A stretch of 64,000 nt of DNA from Streptomyces sp. NBC_01244. Lineage in GTDB: Bacteria > Actinomycetota > Actinomycetes > Streptomycetales > Streptomycetaceae. The position numbers and the translations under genes were made by a program. How positions within the stretch are numbered: position 1 is the stretch's first letter; each line of letters begins with the position of its first letter. Of this stretch, positions 52,791 through 61,840 are shown one piece after another. Location: contig NZ_CP108488.1 of the NCBI RefSeq assembly GCF_035987325.1, forward strand, positions 4,712,001 through 4,776,000. Direction: 5' to 3'. Under the pieces are notes generated by a model that was not told the DNA's origin, searched no databases, and worked only from the letters and a program-made list of their open reading frames with translations.

Positions 52791-53090
52791 ATGACCAACC
52801 AGACCCGCCTGGCCTCCACCGACGAGCTGGAGTCGATCTTCCAGCGTGAGCTGGTGAGTGACCGCTGGGCGGCGACCGAGACCGCCTACGCCCTGGCGGT
52901 GCGCCACCGCGATCTGGGCAACTGGCCCGCGTCCCGTGAGTGGGTCCAGCAGTGCCTCCGGCTCCTGGAGGGCTTCCCCAGCGAGACGGAGGAGCAGGTC
53001 GCCACGAGCCGCTCGTCGGTGGGAGGCGTCCAGCTGCCCACATACCTGCACTCCGGTGTGGTCCAGGCCCGCTTCGGCGACCTGGGCTGA
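52791..53090 (+). CDS. Small hypothetical protein (99 residues)
   Basis: ATG follows GAGAGGG. The N-terminal 65 residues are helical (LESIFQRELVSDRWAATETA, LGNWPASREWVQQCLRLLEG), with TPR-like spacing; the C terminus is Ser/Val/Gly-rich. No signal or membrane segment. Co-oriented with ndk and the CYTH gene, 80 bp from the former. I do not recognise a family. Confidence 0.65.
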   Translation: MTNQTRLASTDELESIFQRELVSDRWAATETAYALAVRHRDLGNWPASREWVQQCLRLLEGFPSETEEQVATSRSSVGGVQLPTYLHSGVVQARFGDLG

Positions 53091-53254
53091 CACAGCAGAG
53101 CTCCACGAGCGGTGCGGCGGGGCCCGGCCCGGCCGCACCGCTAGCCCCACCCCCATCCCGAGCCCCAATTCCACAGCGCCTGGCCAACCGGACAGGGCCC
53201 CCACGGCAGGGTCCGGCTGGCTTCGCCATGCCTGAAACGAGGAGACACCACCCC

Positions 53255-53839
53255 GTGGCCATCGAGATCGAGATGCGGGCCCGCTTCCCCAAGGAGTCCC
53301 ACGACCAGCTGGTCGCCCGCCTGAAGGCGGATGGCGAGGACCTCGGCAACGACGACAAGCACATCTACTTCTACGTGCTGCCCGACCAGCTGCTGAAGGT
53401 CACCGACAACACCGCCGCAGGCACCGCCAAGATCACCCTCAAGGGGAGCAAGATCGGACAGGGACCCGCGTTCGCGGAGACGGAGTTCGCGATCGCTCCC
53501 GCCGACGTGTCCGCCGCGGTGAAGGTGTTCAACGGTCTCGGCTTCGAGGCCGCCATGCACGAGGCGTTCAATTTCCGGCACAACTACTGCTTCGACGGCG
53601 TCGAGATCGCGGTCAAGTGGAGCGAGGCGTGGGGATACCACGCCGAGTTCGAGCTGCTGCTCGACGACGCCGCCTCGGACGCCGCCCGCGACGAGGCAAC
53701 GGCCAAGATCATGGATGTGGCGGCGGAGCTGGGCGTCACGCTGATGACCGAGCAGGAGCTGGCCGACTTCACCGCGGCCTTCGAGGCCGCCGAGCAGGAG
53801 CGGAAGGAGCGCGAGCAACAGACCGCGCCACTCAGGTAG
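53255..53839 (+). CDS. CYTH-domain protein (class IV adenylyl cyclase / triphosphatase fold)
   Basis: 194 residues from GTG 53255, with GAGGAGA upstream; ATG 53228 is an alternative. The N terminus has the CYTH signature as E-I-E-M-R (Glu4, Glu6; Arg replaces the usual Lys), followed by AKITLKGSKIG, FAETEFAIA, FNFRHNYCFDGVEIAVKWSE and YHAEFELLLDD, the alternating acidic/basic strands of the tunnel fold. It should bind a triphosphate and Mg2+. It could be a cyclase, triphosphatase or sensor; the sequence alone does not decide. Last 20 residues are Glu/Arg-rich. Confidence 0.82.
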   Translation: MAIEIEMRARFPKESHDQLVARLKADGEDLGNDDKHIYFYVLPDQLLKVTDNTAAGTAKITLKGSKIGQGPAFAETEFAIAPADVSAAVKVFNGLGFEAAMHEAFNFRHNYCFDGVEIAVKWSEAWGYHAEFELLLDDAASDAARDEATAKIMDVAAELGVTLMTEQELADFTAAFEAAEQERKEREQQTAPLR

Positions 53840-53879
53840 GAGCACGTCACCGCGGAGACCACCAAGGGGGTGGGCACAG

Positions 53880-54644
53880 ATGAGCACGACCCCAGCAACC
53901 GCAACCCTGATCGACCAGGCTGCCCGTCGGCAGCTGCCGCTCCACCAGTACATGGACCGGGCCACCGTCGAGTGGATCGAGGAGAACCGGCCCGACTTCA
54001 CGCCGACAGCGCAGCCGGCCTTGGCTTCGGCTGCGCGGAGTCTGCTGAAGCAGTCCGCACTGCCGGCCGCCTGGATGGCGACGCCTCGCGTGTACACCTC
54101 GATTCACGGCGTCCGTCACAGCATGCGTACGGCCGCGCTGGCTGCCGTCCTCGCTGGCAGCCACGAGCTCGACGACGCCGACACGGCCACGGTGGTCGTG
54201 GCCGCGGCCGTCCACGACTGCCAGCGCCGTCACGACAAGGACGACCAGGGGCACGGGGCCCGGGCGGCCATCTGGCTCGCCGCGAACGCGGACACCGTGT
54301 GGGGCCACTTCGGCCTCACCGCCACCCCCCGCCGGATCGTGCAGGCGGCGACCGCCGTCCGCCTGCACGACGTCCCGTACGACGCCTTCACCGCCGACGA
54401 CTGGCACGACCACGCGAAGGCGGAGTCGCTGGCGGACATCTTGAAGGCCGCCGACGCCCTCGACCGGTACCGGCTGCCGAAGGCCACCTGGTGGCCGGAC
54501 GCCCAGCACGTCCGCGAGCCGGCATTCGACCGGCACCGGGGCCTGGCCTTCGACCTGGTCCTCACCTCCGAGAAGGCCCACCTGGCAGGGGCCAGCAGCC
54601 CCGAGGCCGTCCGCTTCGCGCTGGCCCAGGCAGGGCTGGTGTGA
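53880..54644 (+). CDS. HD-domain phosphohydrolase-like protein
   Basis: 254 residues. The metal-binding residues are in order: His76/His80 in SIHGVRHSMR, HD at 112-113 in AAVHDCQRRHDKDD, His125 and Asp192 in ILKAADALDRYR. HD proteins hydrolyse phosphomonoesters or phosphodiesters of nucleotides. Together with the CYTH and NDK neighbours this points to nucleotide turnover. Its stop overlaps the next start (GTGA), so it is made with the unknown 465-residue protein. Confidence 0.88.
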   Translation: MSTTPATATLIDQAARRQLPLHQYMDRATVEWIEENRPDFTPTAQPALASAARSLLKQSALPAAWMATPRVYTSIHGVRHSMRTAALAAVLAGSHELDDADTATVVVAAAVHDCQRRHDKDDQGHGARAAIWLAANADTVWGHFGLTATPRRIVQAATAVRLHDVPYDAFTADDWHDHAKAESLADILKAADALDRYRLPKATWWPDAQHVREPAFDRHRGLAFDLVLTSEKAHLAGASSPEAVRFALAQAGLV

Positions 54645-56038
54645 CCATGGACTTCCTCGACGCCTACCACCTGTGGGCCGATGCCCACGCCTTCTACGGC
54701 AGCGGCCTCATCCCCAGCCCTGCCGACCCCGTCGACCCGCTCACCGCCCAGTCCGCAGCATGGGACCACCGCCTCGCGGAGGACACCCCGAACGGGCAGC
54801 TGCTGCGCCGCAACGCCCTCTTCGACGCCCTGAGCGGCGAGGGCAAGCTGCACCTCCTCCACGTCACCCACGCACTGGAGGAGATCAACCAGGAGGGCAT
54901 GCTCTACCCCTCCGGCGGCTGCCTCGTCGGAAGCATCTACTGCGCGCCGCTCACCCCGGCCGAGCAGGGCTTCCGCATGCACAACCTGGCCTCGTACGTC
55001 CTGACCAGGGAGGCGCCGGCCTTCCTGGCCAAGCTCGGCATCACCGACCGCAGGCCCACCCCACTGATCATCGAGATCGACACGCCACCGGAGTCCTACC
55101 GAGGGCTGGCCGGCATCGACTACCTCCGGCTGGGCCTCATCCATCTGCAGATCTACAGCCACCTCGAATACCTGCTCAGCAAGAACGAGCGGCACCAGCT
55201 CCGCGAGACCGTCGTGGCCCGCGTCAAGAATTCGGCCGCCTTCCTCGCCACCGCCGCCGCCGTGGCATACCAGGGCACAGCCATCGCCCCGGAAGCCTTC
55301 CTCCGGCAGCTCGACGAGACCATCCCCCGCCTCCCGATCCTCGGCTACCTCTACTTCGAAGCCGTGGCGGAGTACCTGATGCTCCACTCCACCTCGCGCC
55401 ACACCCGCCGCCTGGCGGAACTGGGGGAGCTGAACAACTGGCTCTACAAGGAGCTGCTGTTCGCGTCATTCCCCGCTCTGTCCGGCAAGTTCGACCTCGC
55501 GAAGTTCCGCCCCCGGCCCGACCAGCTGGCCGCGCTCCTTCGCCGTGTCGATCCCGCCATCGACCCCGAGCACGCCGCCACGTACCTCGTCGAGCGCATC
55601 AGCCACCTCGTGGCCGCACGGCTCTTCACCCCTGGCGAGATCCCCGAAGCCTGGCACCACACCCGCTGGGAGTTCGACGCCCTCGCCACCCAGCTCGGCC
55701 CGCTCCTGGGCCACCTCATTCACCGGGAACTGCGGACCTTCGGCCGTTACCCCGACTTCTACTTCTACTTCGACCAGTACAAGGCGCTGCAAGCCTGGAA
55801 CTACTGGAACCACATGGACATCGTCGCCCCGTTCAACGGCACGATGCCCAAGGGCGAGATCGGCATCAACCCGGCCTACCCCAACCTGGCATACCGCATC
55901 TGGCGCGCCGAGCAGGACGACACCGGCCACCTCCACCCGGCCGAGGAGCTCTCCCTCACCATCGCCCCGCGCCTGGTGGACATCAAGTACACGCTGATGC
56001 GCAACAAGCAGTGGGCCCCGGCCCCCAGCGCCGCGTAA
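54641..56038 (+). CDS. Conserved-looking protein of unknown function (465 residues)
   Basis: GTG 54641 overlaps the HD gene stop; ATG 54647 is also possible. The protein is soluble, with strong coding bias. Visible features are GKLHLLHVTHALEEINQEGM, LYPSGGCLVGSIYCAPLTP, TPLIIEIDTPPESYRGLAGI and a long helical middle. The C terminus is aromatic- and Asn-rich (YPDFYFYFDQYKALQAWNYW). No nucleotide-binding or metal motif I can name. The tight coupling to HD suggests a joint function, perhaps as effector or substrate-binding partner. Confidence 0.75.
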   Translation: MTMDFLDAYHLWADAHAFYGSGLIPSPADPVDPLTAQSAAWDHRLAEDTPNGQLLRRNALFDALSGEGKLHLLHVTHALEEINQEGMLYPSGGCLVGSIYCAPLTPAEQGFRMHNLASYVLTREAPAFLAKLGITDRRPTPLIIEIDTPPESYRGLAGIDYLRLGLIHLQIYSHLEYLLSKNERHQLRETVVARVKNSAAFLATAAAVAYQGTAIAPEAFLRQLDETIPRLPILGYLYFEAVAEYLMLHSTSRHTRRLAELGELNNWLYKELLFASFPALSGKFDLAKFRPRPDQLAALLRRVDPAIDPEHAATYLVERISHLVAARLFTPGEIPEAWHHTRWEFDALATQLGPLLGHLIHRELRTFGRYPDFYFYFDQYKALQAWNYWNHMDIVAPFNGTMPKGEIGINPAYPNLAYRIWRAEQDDTGHLHPAEELSLTIAPRLVDIKYTLMRNKQWAPAPSAA

Positions 56039-56098
56039 CCCGCCGCCGCACCAACAGCACCACCTCACCCCGCCCCCGTCATGATCAGGAGTCCTGTC

Positions 56099-56836
56099 AT
56101 GAGCAACTCCGGCATGCCCTCAGTCGACCTCCTCGGCGAGCAGATCGCCTCCCTCCTCGACGACCCGGCCACCACCCACGGGCTGGCCCGCGGCCTACGC
56201 GCCGCTGCCCGCGAGATCGAACTCCACCGCTACCACCACACGAGCCGGCGCGCCTGGCCCAACGGCCGCATCGACCTCAAGCCCGCCAAGGTCCAGATCG
56301 GCGGCGGCGCCCACCGGATCGACGGCTTCTTCAACATCGACGCCGTCCCGCCGGCCGACCTTCTCTGGGACGTCCGCGAGGGCATCCCCCTGCACGACAA
56401 CACCGCCCAGACGCTGTTCTCCGAGCACTTCCTGGAGCACATCGACTACCCCCACTCGGCTAAGCAGTACGCCATCGAGGCCCACCGCGTCCTCGCGCCC
56501 GGCGGCCAGATCATCACGGGCGTCCCCGACGCCGCTTTCGCCCTCAGCCACTACCCCGGCTCCCTCGACGCCTCCGCCGAGATGATCGAGCGCTGGTACG
56601 CCAAGCGGAATTGCCTTGGGGACATCAACACCCAGCTCGACCTCGTCAACCTCGTCTTCCGCGACCAGGACGACGACCCCACGTACACCCAGCACCTATG
56701 GGCCTACGACCACGAGAAGCTCGTCCAGCTCTTCACCGAGGCTGGCTTCACCACCGTCGAGCCCTGGACCTTCGACCCCACCATGGCCAACCCGAAACGC
56801 CGCTGGGGCAGCGTCTACGTGATCGCGACGAAGTAG
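56099..56836 (+). CDS. SAM-dependent methyltransferase (class I)
   Basis: 245 residues from ATG 56099, with AGGAG six bases upstream. A Methyltransf_11-like core shows KVQIGGGAHRIDGFFNID (modified motif I), DVREGIPLHDNTAQ, FSEHFLEHIDYP and HRVLAPGGQIITGVPD. The N-terminal 60 residues are an extra helical region. This form is common in polysaccharide or small-molecule gene sets. Co-oriented with the run upstream, 60 bp away. Confidence 0.85.
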   Translation: MSNSGMPSVDLLGEQIASLLDDPATTHGLARGLRAAAREIELHRYHHTSRRAWPNGRIDLKPAKVQIGGGAHRIDGFFNIDAVPPADLLWDVREGIPLHDNTAQTLFSEHFLEHIDYPHSAKQYAIEAHRVLAPGGQIITGVPDAAFALSHYPGSLDASAEMIERWYAKRNCLGDINTQLDLVNLVFRDQDDDPTYTQHLWAYDHEKLVQLFTEAGFTTVEPWTFDPTMANPKRRWGSVYVIATK

Positions 56837-56947
56837 CCCGAGAACCGGCGAGCCCCCGGGAGGCACCCCTCCCGCCGCCCGGAGGCCGCCCCTCAGCCCA
56901 CGGCACACCGCACGCCACCCGGCCACGCCGTCGAGGAAGCCACCCGC

Positions 56948-57469
56948 ATGAGCCAGCCCTTGCCTCCCGTCAGCAATCTCGCGCTCGCAGCCATCCCGAA
57001 CGCCGTCTACTGGGCCCGTTGCCACACCGTCGACGTACTCCAACGCTGGCACTTCCCCGCCGAAGGCACCGAGGTGGCCCGTCTTCTCGTCTCGGAGCTC
57101 GCAACCAACGCCATCCAACACGCACGTCCACTGGGGCCACCAGACGCCGCACTGCCCGCTCCGGACACAATCCTCCTGCGCCTCTGGCCAACCCCGACGG
57201 GCGTCGTCCTCCAGGTCGGCGACAACGACCCCCGCCCGCCGACGCCCCAGTCCCCCAGCGACGGCGCCCTGGGCGGCCGTGGCCTCCTGCTCACCGCAAC
57301 CATGGCCACCCGCTGGGGCTACCACCCCCGCCGTCCCTACCCTGGCAAGTTCGTCTGGGCCGAGGTATCGGCCCGCCCTACGACCGCCCTCACTGAACTG
57401 GCTGATGGCCGACTCGATACGACCCCGCTCCTCCTCGGACAAGTCCTGACCGCCCTGCGGGAGCTCTAG
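56948..57469 (+). CDS. ATP-binding protein, RsbW-like HATPase (element cargo)
   Basis: 173 residues. N box LLVSELATNAIQHARPLG, G1 LQVGDNDPRPP (Asp kept, Gly-x-Gly reduced) and lid GALGGRGLLLTATMA. The same family as the core genes at 6924 and 13989, yet sequence-divergent from both. It ends the co-oriented cargo run. Confidence 0.82.
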   Translation: MSQPLPPVSNLALAAIPNAVYWARCHTVDVLQRWHFPAEGTEVARLLVSELATNAIQHARPLGPPDAALPAPDTILLRLWPTPTGVVLQVGDNDPRPPTPQSPSDGALGGRGLLLTATMATRWGYHPRRPYPGKFVWAEVSARPTTALTELADGRLDTTPLLLGQVLTALREL

Positions 57470-58270
57470 AAGACTGCTGGGGACTGTAAAAGGAACGGCC
57501 CTGTCTCACATCCGGTGGTAACCGACGGCGAGGTCGATGGGCAGGCTCGCTGCTGCTAACGGAGTCGCAGGTCCGTGGGTTGGCGCGGTCACTCTCAGAA
57601 CTGGCTGTCCTGTAGAGGTGATGCCAATGCGTACCCGGCGCACCCTCGTCGAGACAATCCCGCGGCACCGTCCGGTTGTGAAGACATCGAGGTCAGGGCG
57701 CCCACGGCAGTCGGTGCGTTCAGCTACAGTCGATTTTCACGATCCGTTTCCACCGGGTGTGAGGCGGATCCGTTTACTGGGCAGACCTGGCTGAAGGCCA
57801 GCCACGAAGGCCGCTGCCCACCCATAGGGCCTCCACACGTCCCACCGCACGCACTGCGCTCGCATGGCCGTGACGGCAGAGGGGGTCGCGGGGCCCATAG
57901 CGCCGGCCTTCTGGGGCCACCGGCGGCGCGGTCGAGGGCTTGAGCAGGCCCAAATGGTCGACTCGGCGTGGCCATCATGGATGCGAGCTCGCCAGGATTC
58001 TGCGTGGCGTAGCCGTGCAACAGGCTTTGAAGTTCTATTGTGGGAAATGCTTTGTGCGTTTCTAGGCGAACGTGATCGATCGGGATGCTCTTCTTGCGCA
58101 AGATACGAGTGTGATTTCAGCACTGGGCGCCACCCTCTGTGCGTCCACCAGTCTCGGCGGGTCGAAGTTGCAGGCCATTTTCCGGCCCGAGCCACGGCCC
58201 GATGGGAAACTCATGCCTCTTCTCCTCGGGCACGCCCGTATCCGGGCGCAGCCGGTATCGTTGGGAGGGC
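57470..58270. other. Gene-poor stretch, possibly decayed coding DNA
   Basis: About 800 bp without a convincing gene. Around 57500-57600 two adjacent frames read HPVVTDGEVDGQARC and then LLTESQVRGLARSLSELAVL before a stop, which looks like one broken gene with a frameshift. The rest has mixed codon bias and no repeat or RNA that I can support. Confidence 0.4.
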
Positions 58271-58642
58271 GTGCATACGTATCCCCCGCCTGGCCGTCAG
58301 CCCTATCAGGCCGCCATCCCCTCCGCGCGCCCAGTGCACTATTGGGAAAATCCCACTGCTGGCTCGCTAACTCCGATCTACGATGCGCTGTACGCAGAGC
58401 ACGTTCATTCCTTCCGTGCCCTTCCCGGCGATCGTTCCGGAGAGGAGCATTTGCGATTCCGGCCCTTTTCCCCTGTGCAGGCGAGCCCGTACGGACACGT
58501 AGGCGGATACCCAGCCACGGCTGGCTGGCAAGGCGCGTACCGAGCGGGTTGGGGCGCACCCCAACCCCCTCTGCCCTACGCATGGCAGGCCGAGGCGTCT
58601 GCCCTGGCTTTTATGCCACCTGCTCCCCGAAGAGGGGCGTGA
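58271..58642 (+). CDS. Small Pro/Tyr-rich hypothetical protein (123 residues)
   Basis: GTG 58271 directly follows GGGAGGGC. Features: HTYPPPGRQPYQAAIPSARP, PIYDALYAEHVHSFRALPGD and a Pro/Ala/Tyr/Gly-rich tail. The middle part resembles short Streptomyces proteins of unknown function. Third-position GC is lower than in the core, as in the other right-hand genes. A longer frame reaches 58139 but its N-terminal part lacks coding character. Confidence 0.5.
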   Translation: MHTYPPPGRQPYQAAIPSARPVHYWENPTAGSLTPIYDALYAEHVHSFRALPGDRSGEEHLRFRPFSPVQASPYGHVGGYPATAGWQGAYRAGWGAPQPPLPYAWQAEASALAFMPPAPRRGA

Positions 58643-58944
58643 GACAGACCCGTAACCGGAACGGGAACCCACCAGGTAAGGACTGACGCAACAGTCAGCC
58701 GCAGACGACTGCGCCTTCACCGCACGCGCTGTCGCAGCCACCCCGGCGCCCCATCTCCGGCAACACCAAAACTGGGGACGGGAGACCGGCCGGTGCCCAA
58801 CCAAAGTCCGGCCAGTCCGCCGCCGACGGAGCCCTCGGCCGTCGTGCCTTGATCAACGCATGAGATTCCTCCGGGTTACGGCACGAATACGGCGTGCTCC
58901 CGACGCAGGCCCTGAGCACCAGACGCATGAGCGTTGGGACGGTT
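58643..58944. other. Intergenic, no supported gene
   Basis: About 300 bp between convergent genes. One open frame reads GAQPKSGQSAADGALGRRAL toward 58860 but has no start codon. I see no hairpin of note. Confidence 0.35.
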
Positions 58945-59994
58945 CTATCCGCCGGTTGGGCCGGCGTTGCCGCGGGTTTCGGTGTGGTGGCGGTCCCTGC
59001 GTAGGTCGAGGGTGGCGCAGTGGAAGGAGCCTCCCAGCGCCTGGACGTTGCGGAAGGGCAAGGCGAGCGGAGTCATGTCGCAGGAGACGAGCAGTGCCTG
59101 GAGCTTTTCGTCGCGGGCCTCGGTGAGGACGTGCTGGTGGTCGACCACGAGCAGGTTCATGCTGACCCAGGGGCTGGTCATGTAGAGCGGGGGGCTGTCG
59201 CGAAGCTCGGGGACAGGGGCGGGGACCAGCTCCCAGCCGTCCATCGGGGTACCGGCAAGCTGGGCGGGATCGAGCCGCTCAGGGTTGTACAGGGCCAGCC
59301 CCTCGCGCAGTGGGCACAGCGTCGCGTCGATGTGCATGGCGTGCGGATCGTCCGGCTGGATCAGATGGACGCGGGTGTCGGTGCCGAGTTGGGTGCGCAG
59401 GTGTGCGATGCCTGAGCGGTTGGTGACGTGGCTGAGCTGGCCCACGAGGGTACGAGGCCCCAGGCGGAGGAAATCGGCGGCGTCCCAGGCTGGTCGTCCC
59501 TCGCCGATCACCCAGTGGCCCGAGCGGGACGGGCCACTGGTGAGGGGGTCGACGGCCAGGTCCACCGCTGACGGCAGCCAGCGTGCACCCGATTGGCGGA
59601 ATTGTTGAAGGAGTGGCCAGTAGGCGAGCAGTTCGTGGCGGCGGCTGCGCCAGGCCATCGGTGCCTCGATGACACGGTTTCCCATGACGAGCAGTGAGTC
59701 GCGCGGCATGGCGGCGCAGTAGCCGTCCAGGCCCGACCAGGGCACGCGACGCGGCCGGTGCACTACTGAGCCCAAGCTCTCCAGCAGTTCCGCGAGGGCT
59801 TGCAGCTCGTGCTCCGCGGCTTCCACGATCCAGGGCGGGAAGGGGTGGCCGGGCCGGAACTCCGCCCAGTGCTCGCGGGGCATCGTCGCCTCGATCATGC
59901 GGGGGTCCTCGGCGGGGAACATCGCCCCGTACGCCGTGCCGACCACCACTTCGCGTAGTGGACTCCACTCGTCGCACGCGTCCACCACGATCAT
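58945..59994 (-). CDS. Amidinotransferase-family protein (GATM/StrB1-like)
   Basis: 349 residues from ATG 59992-59994 after GGGAGAGCC. It belongs to the guanidino-modifying superfamily: VDACDEWSPLREVVVGTAYG at the N terminus, MHIDATLCPLREG with the catalytic Asp/His region, and LGGSFHCATLDLRRD with the nucleophilic Cys. Glycine or inosamine amidinotransferases transfer an amidino group from arginine. No companion biosynthetic genes are adjacent, so the acceptor is unknown. Orientation is opposite to the cargo run. Confidence 0.88.
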   Translation of the reverse strand: MIVVDACDEWSPLREVVVGTAYGAMFPAEDPRMIEATMPREHWAEFRPGHPFPPWIVEAAEHELQALAELLESLGSVVHRPRRVPWSGLDGYCAAMPRDSLLVMGNRVIEAPMAWRSRRHELLAYWPLLQQFRQSGARWLPSAVDLAVDPLTSGPSRSGHWVIGEGRPAWDAADFLRLGPRTLVGQLSHVTNRSGIAHLRTQLGTDTRVHLIQPDDPHAMHIDATLCPLREGLALYNPERLDPAQLAGTPMDGWELVPAPVPELRDSPPLYMTSPWVSMNLLVVDHQHVLTEARDEKLQALLVSCDMTPLALPFRNVQALGGSFHCATLDLRRDRHHTETRGNAGPTGG

Positions 59995-60564
59995 GACGGC
60001 TCTCCCGGGCGGCCAGGGCATCGCTGCCCCCACAGTGGTGCGGTCCGGGCAGCCCACCGATTCAGCGGGTGGTGCGCCCTGGCCATCATTAGCCGCCAGC
60101 AGCGGGCAAGGCGATGCCTTCGCTGAGAGTCCACTCGAATCGGGGATGCTGTGTTCGCCCGACAGCCCACAGCGCGGCCCCCCCCCCCATACGCGAAGTG
60201 GTCTGCTCGGCCAAGTGTCTGAGCCTGAAGCTCGACCTGCCGATGGAGAGGTCAGACTCTCCGAGGGTCTCGCGTCGATCAGACCGGTGGGCCGAGCCCC
60301 CTGATGGTCAGGCGGCTGGAACCCCACCGGTCGCTCGCCCCGGTCGGCGCGCGGCTGGACGAGCTGCTGTGGCAGACGTTCGACGCCATCGGGCCACAGG
60401 GTGCCACGGTGACCACGCGGGTGATCGTTGACCGCGGGCGGGCGTGGAACGATCACCGCTCCTGAAGGTGAAGATCGGCGAAGCGGCCACATGCCGCCGG
60501 CCGCTCCGAGGATGATCACCGGGTTACGTGCGCGGTCCGCGCACCCCTGTGGGAAGGCACCGTC
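59995..60564. other. Gene-poor region with a poly-C tract
   Basis: About 570 bp. It contains a run of C residues near 60179-60189, a likely slippage or sequencing-error spot. A short open frame at 60304-60465 (53 codons, MVRRLEPHRSLAPVGARLDE start) has high third-position GC but no clear ribosome site; it may be the remnant of a longer gene broken at or before the C-run. Confidence 0.4.
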
Positions 60565-60888
60565 ATGGCCGAGGTAGTCGAGTTCACCTACGAAGCCCCC
60601 GAGATCTCCGAGGAGGGGGACATCGTCACCTGGCACTGGGCCATCGTCAACAACGGCACCCAGCCGGTCACCAAGGTGGTGCTCACGCACCGTGTGACGC
60701 CGACGGTGGTGTTCGACCGCCTGACCGGGCCCTCCGAGGTCGTCGGCGAGGTCGTCAAGAGCCGATGGGAAACGCTGGGGGCCGGAGAGAAATCCGAGGG
60801 CACGATCACCGCCGTCCTTCCCGAAGACCTGACCGGTACGGTGCAGATCAACGGGCGGGTCGTCTGGCAGAACGCCCAGGCGAACTGA
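60565..60888 (+). CDS. Small Ig-like beta-sandwich protein (107 residues)
   Basis: ATG follows GGGAAGG. No signal peptide. The pattern TWHWAIVNNGTQPVTKVVLT then TLGAGEKSEGTITAVLPEDL matches the conserved core of DUF11/CARDB-like Ig domains (W-x-W ... N-x-G-T ... P ... GEK), yet the protein is predicted to stay in the cytoplasm. It resembles the 110-residue protein at 62609. Terminated by a strong hairpin. Confidence 0.7.
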   Translation: MAEVVEFTYEAPEISEEGDIVTWHWAIVNNGTQPVTKVVLTHRVTPTVVFDRLTGPSEVVGEVVKSRWETLGAGEKSEGTITAVLPEDLTGTVQINGRVVWQNAQAN

Positions 60889-60900
60889 GATCTCGCCCAG

Positions 60901-60924
60901 GCCGCGCCGGGGCCTCGGCGCGGC
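60901..60924 (+). terminator. Terminator after the 107-residue Ig-like gene
   Basis: GCCGCGCCG / CGGCGCGGC, a 9-bp perfect stem with a six-base loop, 12 bp after the stop. The sequence beyond it to 61266 holds no gene I can support. Confidence 0.75.
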
Positions 60925-61266
60925 ACGCCCTGTCCTGCTCGCCAGGCCGGGCGACAACGCTCGTGCTCGCGGAGTTGTGCAGGCAGGACGTGCACGTGCT
61001 GCCAGTAACAGACGAGGCTGTGCCGGGCCACGGCGCGAATGCCGGGGACCGCGTCCACCATGCTCGTCCTCCAAGTCGACGGCAAGGCATCGCCCTGCGG
61101 CCGATGACCCGCCTGACACCAACATGCGGTGGGGTCCCGTCGGCACACAGCCGGACGGCGCCTGAGCGGGTCCATCCCACGGAACTCCGCCCGCGCGGCC
61201 GTAGCGAACGGCGGGTTGTGACGTGGATGTTCAGCGCGGCCTACGCCCGTGTGGCGCCTGCAGCTC

Positions 61267-61539
61267 CTACTGCCCCAGGCGGGCGTTGATCAGGTATGCG
61301 GCTTCCTCGGAGAGCCTTTGGCGCCGCTCGTCCTCGTTCACCTGCCGCAGTTCGCCGCGCAGTGCGAGCTCGGTGCGCAGGATCGTCGCTCTGGGCACGG
61401 GGACCCGCTGGCCCGGCTTTTCCGTGAACGGCTGAAGTTCTGCCGCCAGGGTGTGTGCGTCGTCCGACGTGCCACGCCGCAGTGAGAGGAACACCCGGGC
61501 AAGCCAGTCAGCAGGAATCTGCACCATGAAGTCAGTCAT
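61267..61539 (-). CDS. Small hypothetical protein (90 residues)
   Basis: From ATG 61537-61539: a hydrophobic-amphipathic start (MTDFMVQIPADWLARVFLSL) and a helical, charged C terminus (LRQVNEDERRQRLSEEAAYL). The open frame continues upstream into a CBM48 remnant, so the exact start is unsure. There is no strong ribosome site. No family recognised. Confidence 0.4.
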   Translation of the reverse strand: MTDFMVQIPADWLARVFLSLRRGTSDDAHTLAAELQPFTEKPGQRVPVPRATILRTELALRGELRQVNEDERRQRLSEEAAYLINARLGQ

Positions 61540-61840
61540 GCCGAGGCAACGATCCACGTCCTCGCTCGTGACGGCTGACGACCCCCACGGCCCACGATGG
61601 CCGCCATCCGGCCGCGCCGGCGGCGGGGCGGCCCGGACTCGTAAGGTGTGAAGGCGGCTGTTGGTGCCCTCATGGTCCCCGTGGCTGTCGTCGTTGAACC
61701 AGTAGTCCCCGGCAGCCAAATAGCGAAAGGAGTGCGTGCTGCTGCTGGGCAGTTCCAGGGTGACAGCCTGCTTGCCGTCCTTGCGGGGCACCGGGGCGTG
61801 GATGCCGGGTGCCAGTCATTGAGGCGGGAAGAATAAGACG
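61540..61840 (-). pseudogene. Frameshifted CBM48 / isoamylase early-set domain remnant
   Basis: One frame reads LNDWHPASTP and the next, directly after it, reads PRKDGKQAVTLELPSSSTHS then FRYLAAGDYWFNDDS. Joined, they form the typical glycogen-binding CBM48 core (FNDW-P ... DG ... V-LEL ... FRY--G--W--D). A frameshift around 61797-61805 and the lack of a proper N terminus show a broken gene. Confidence 0.6.
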
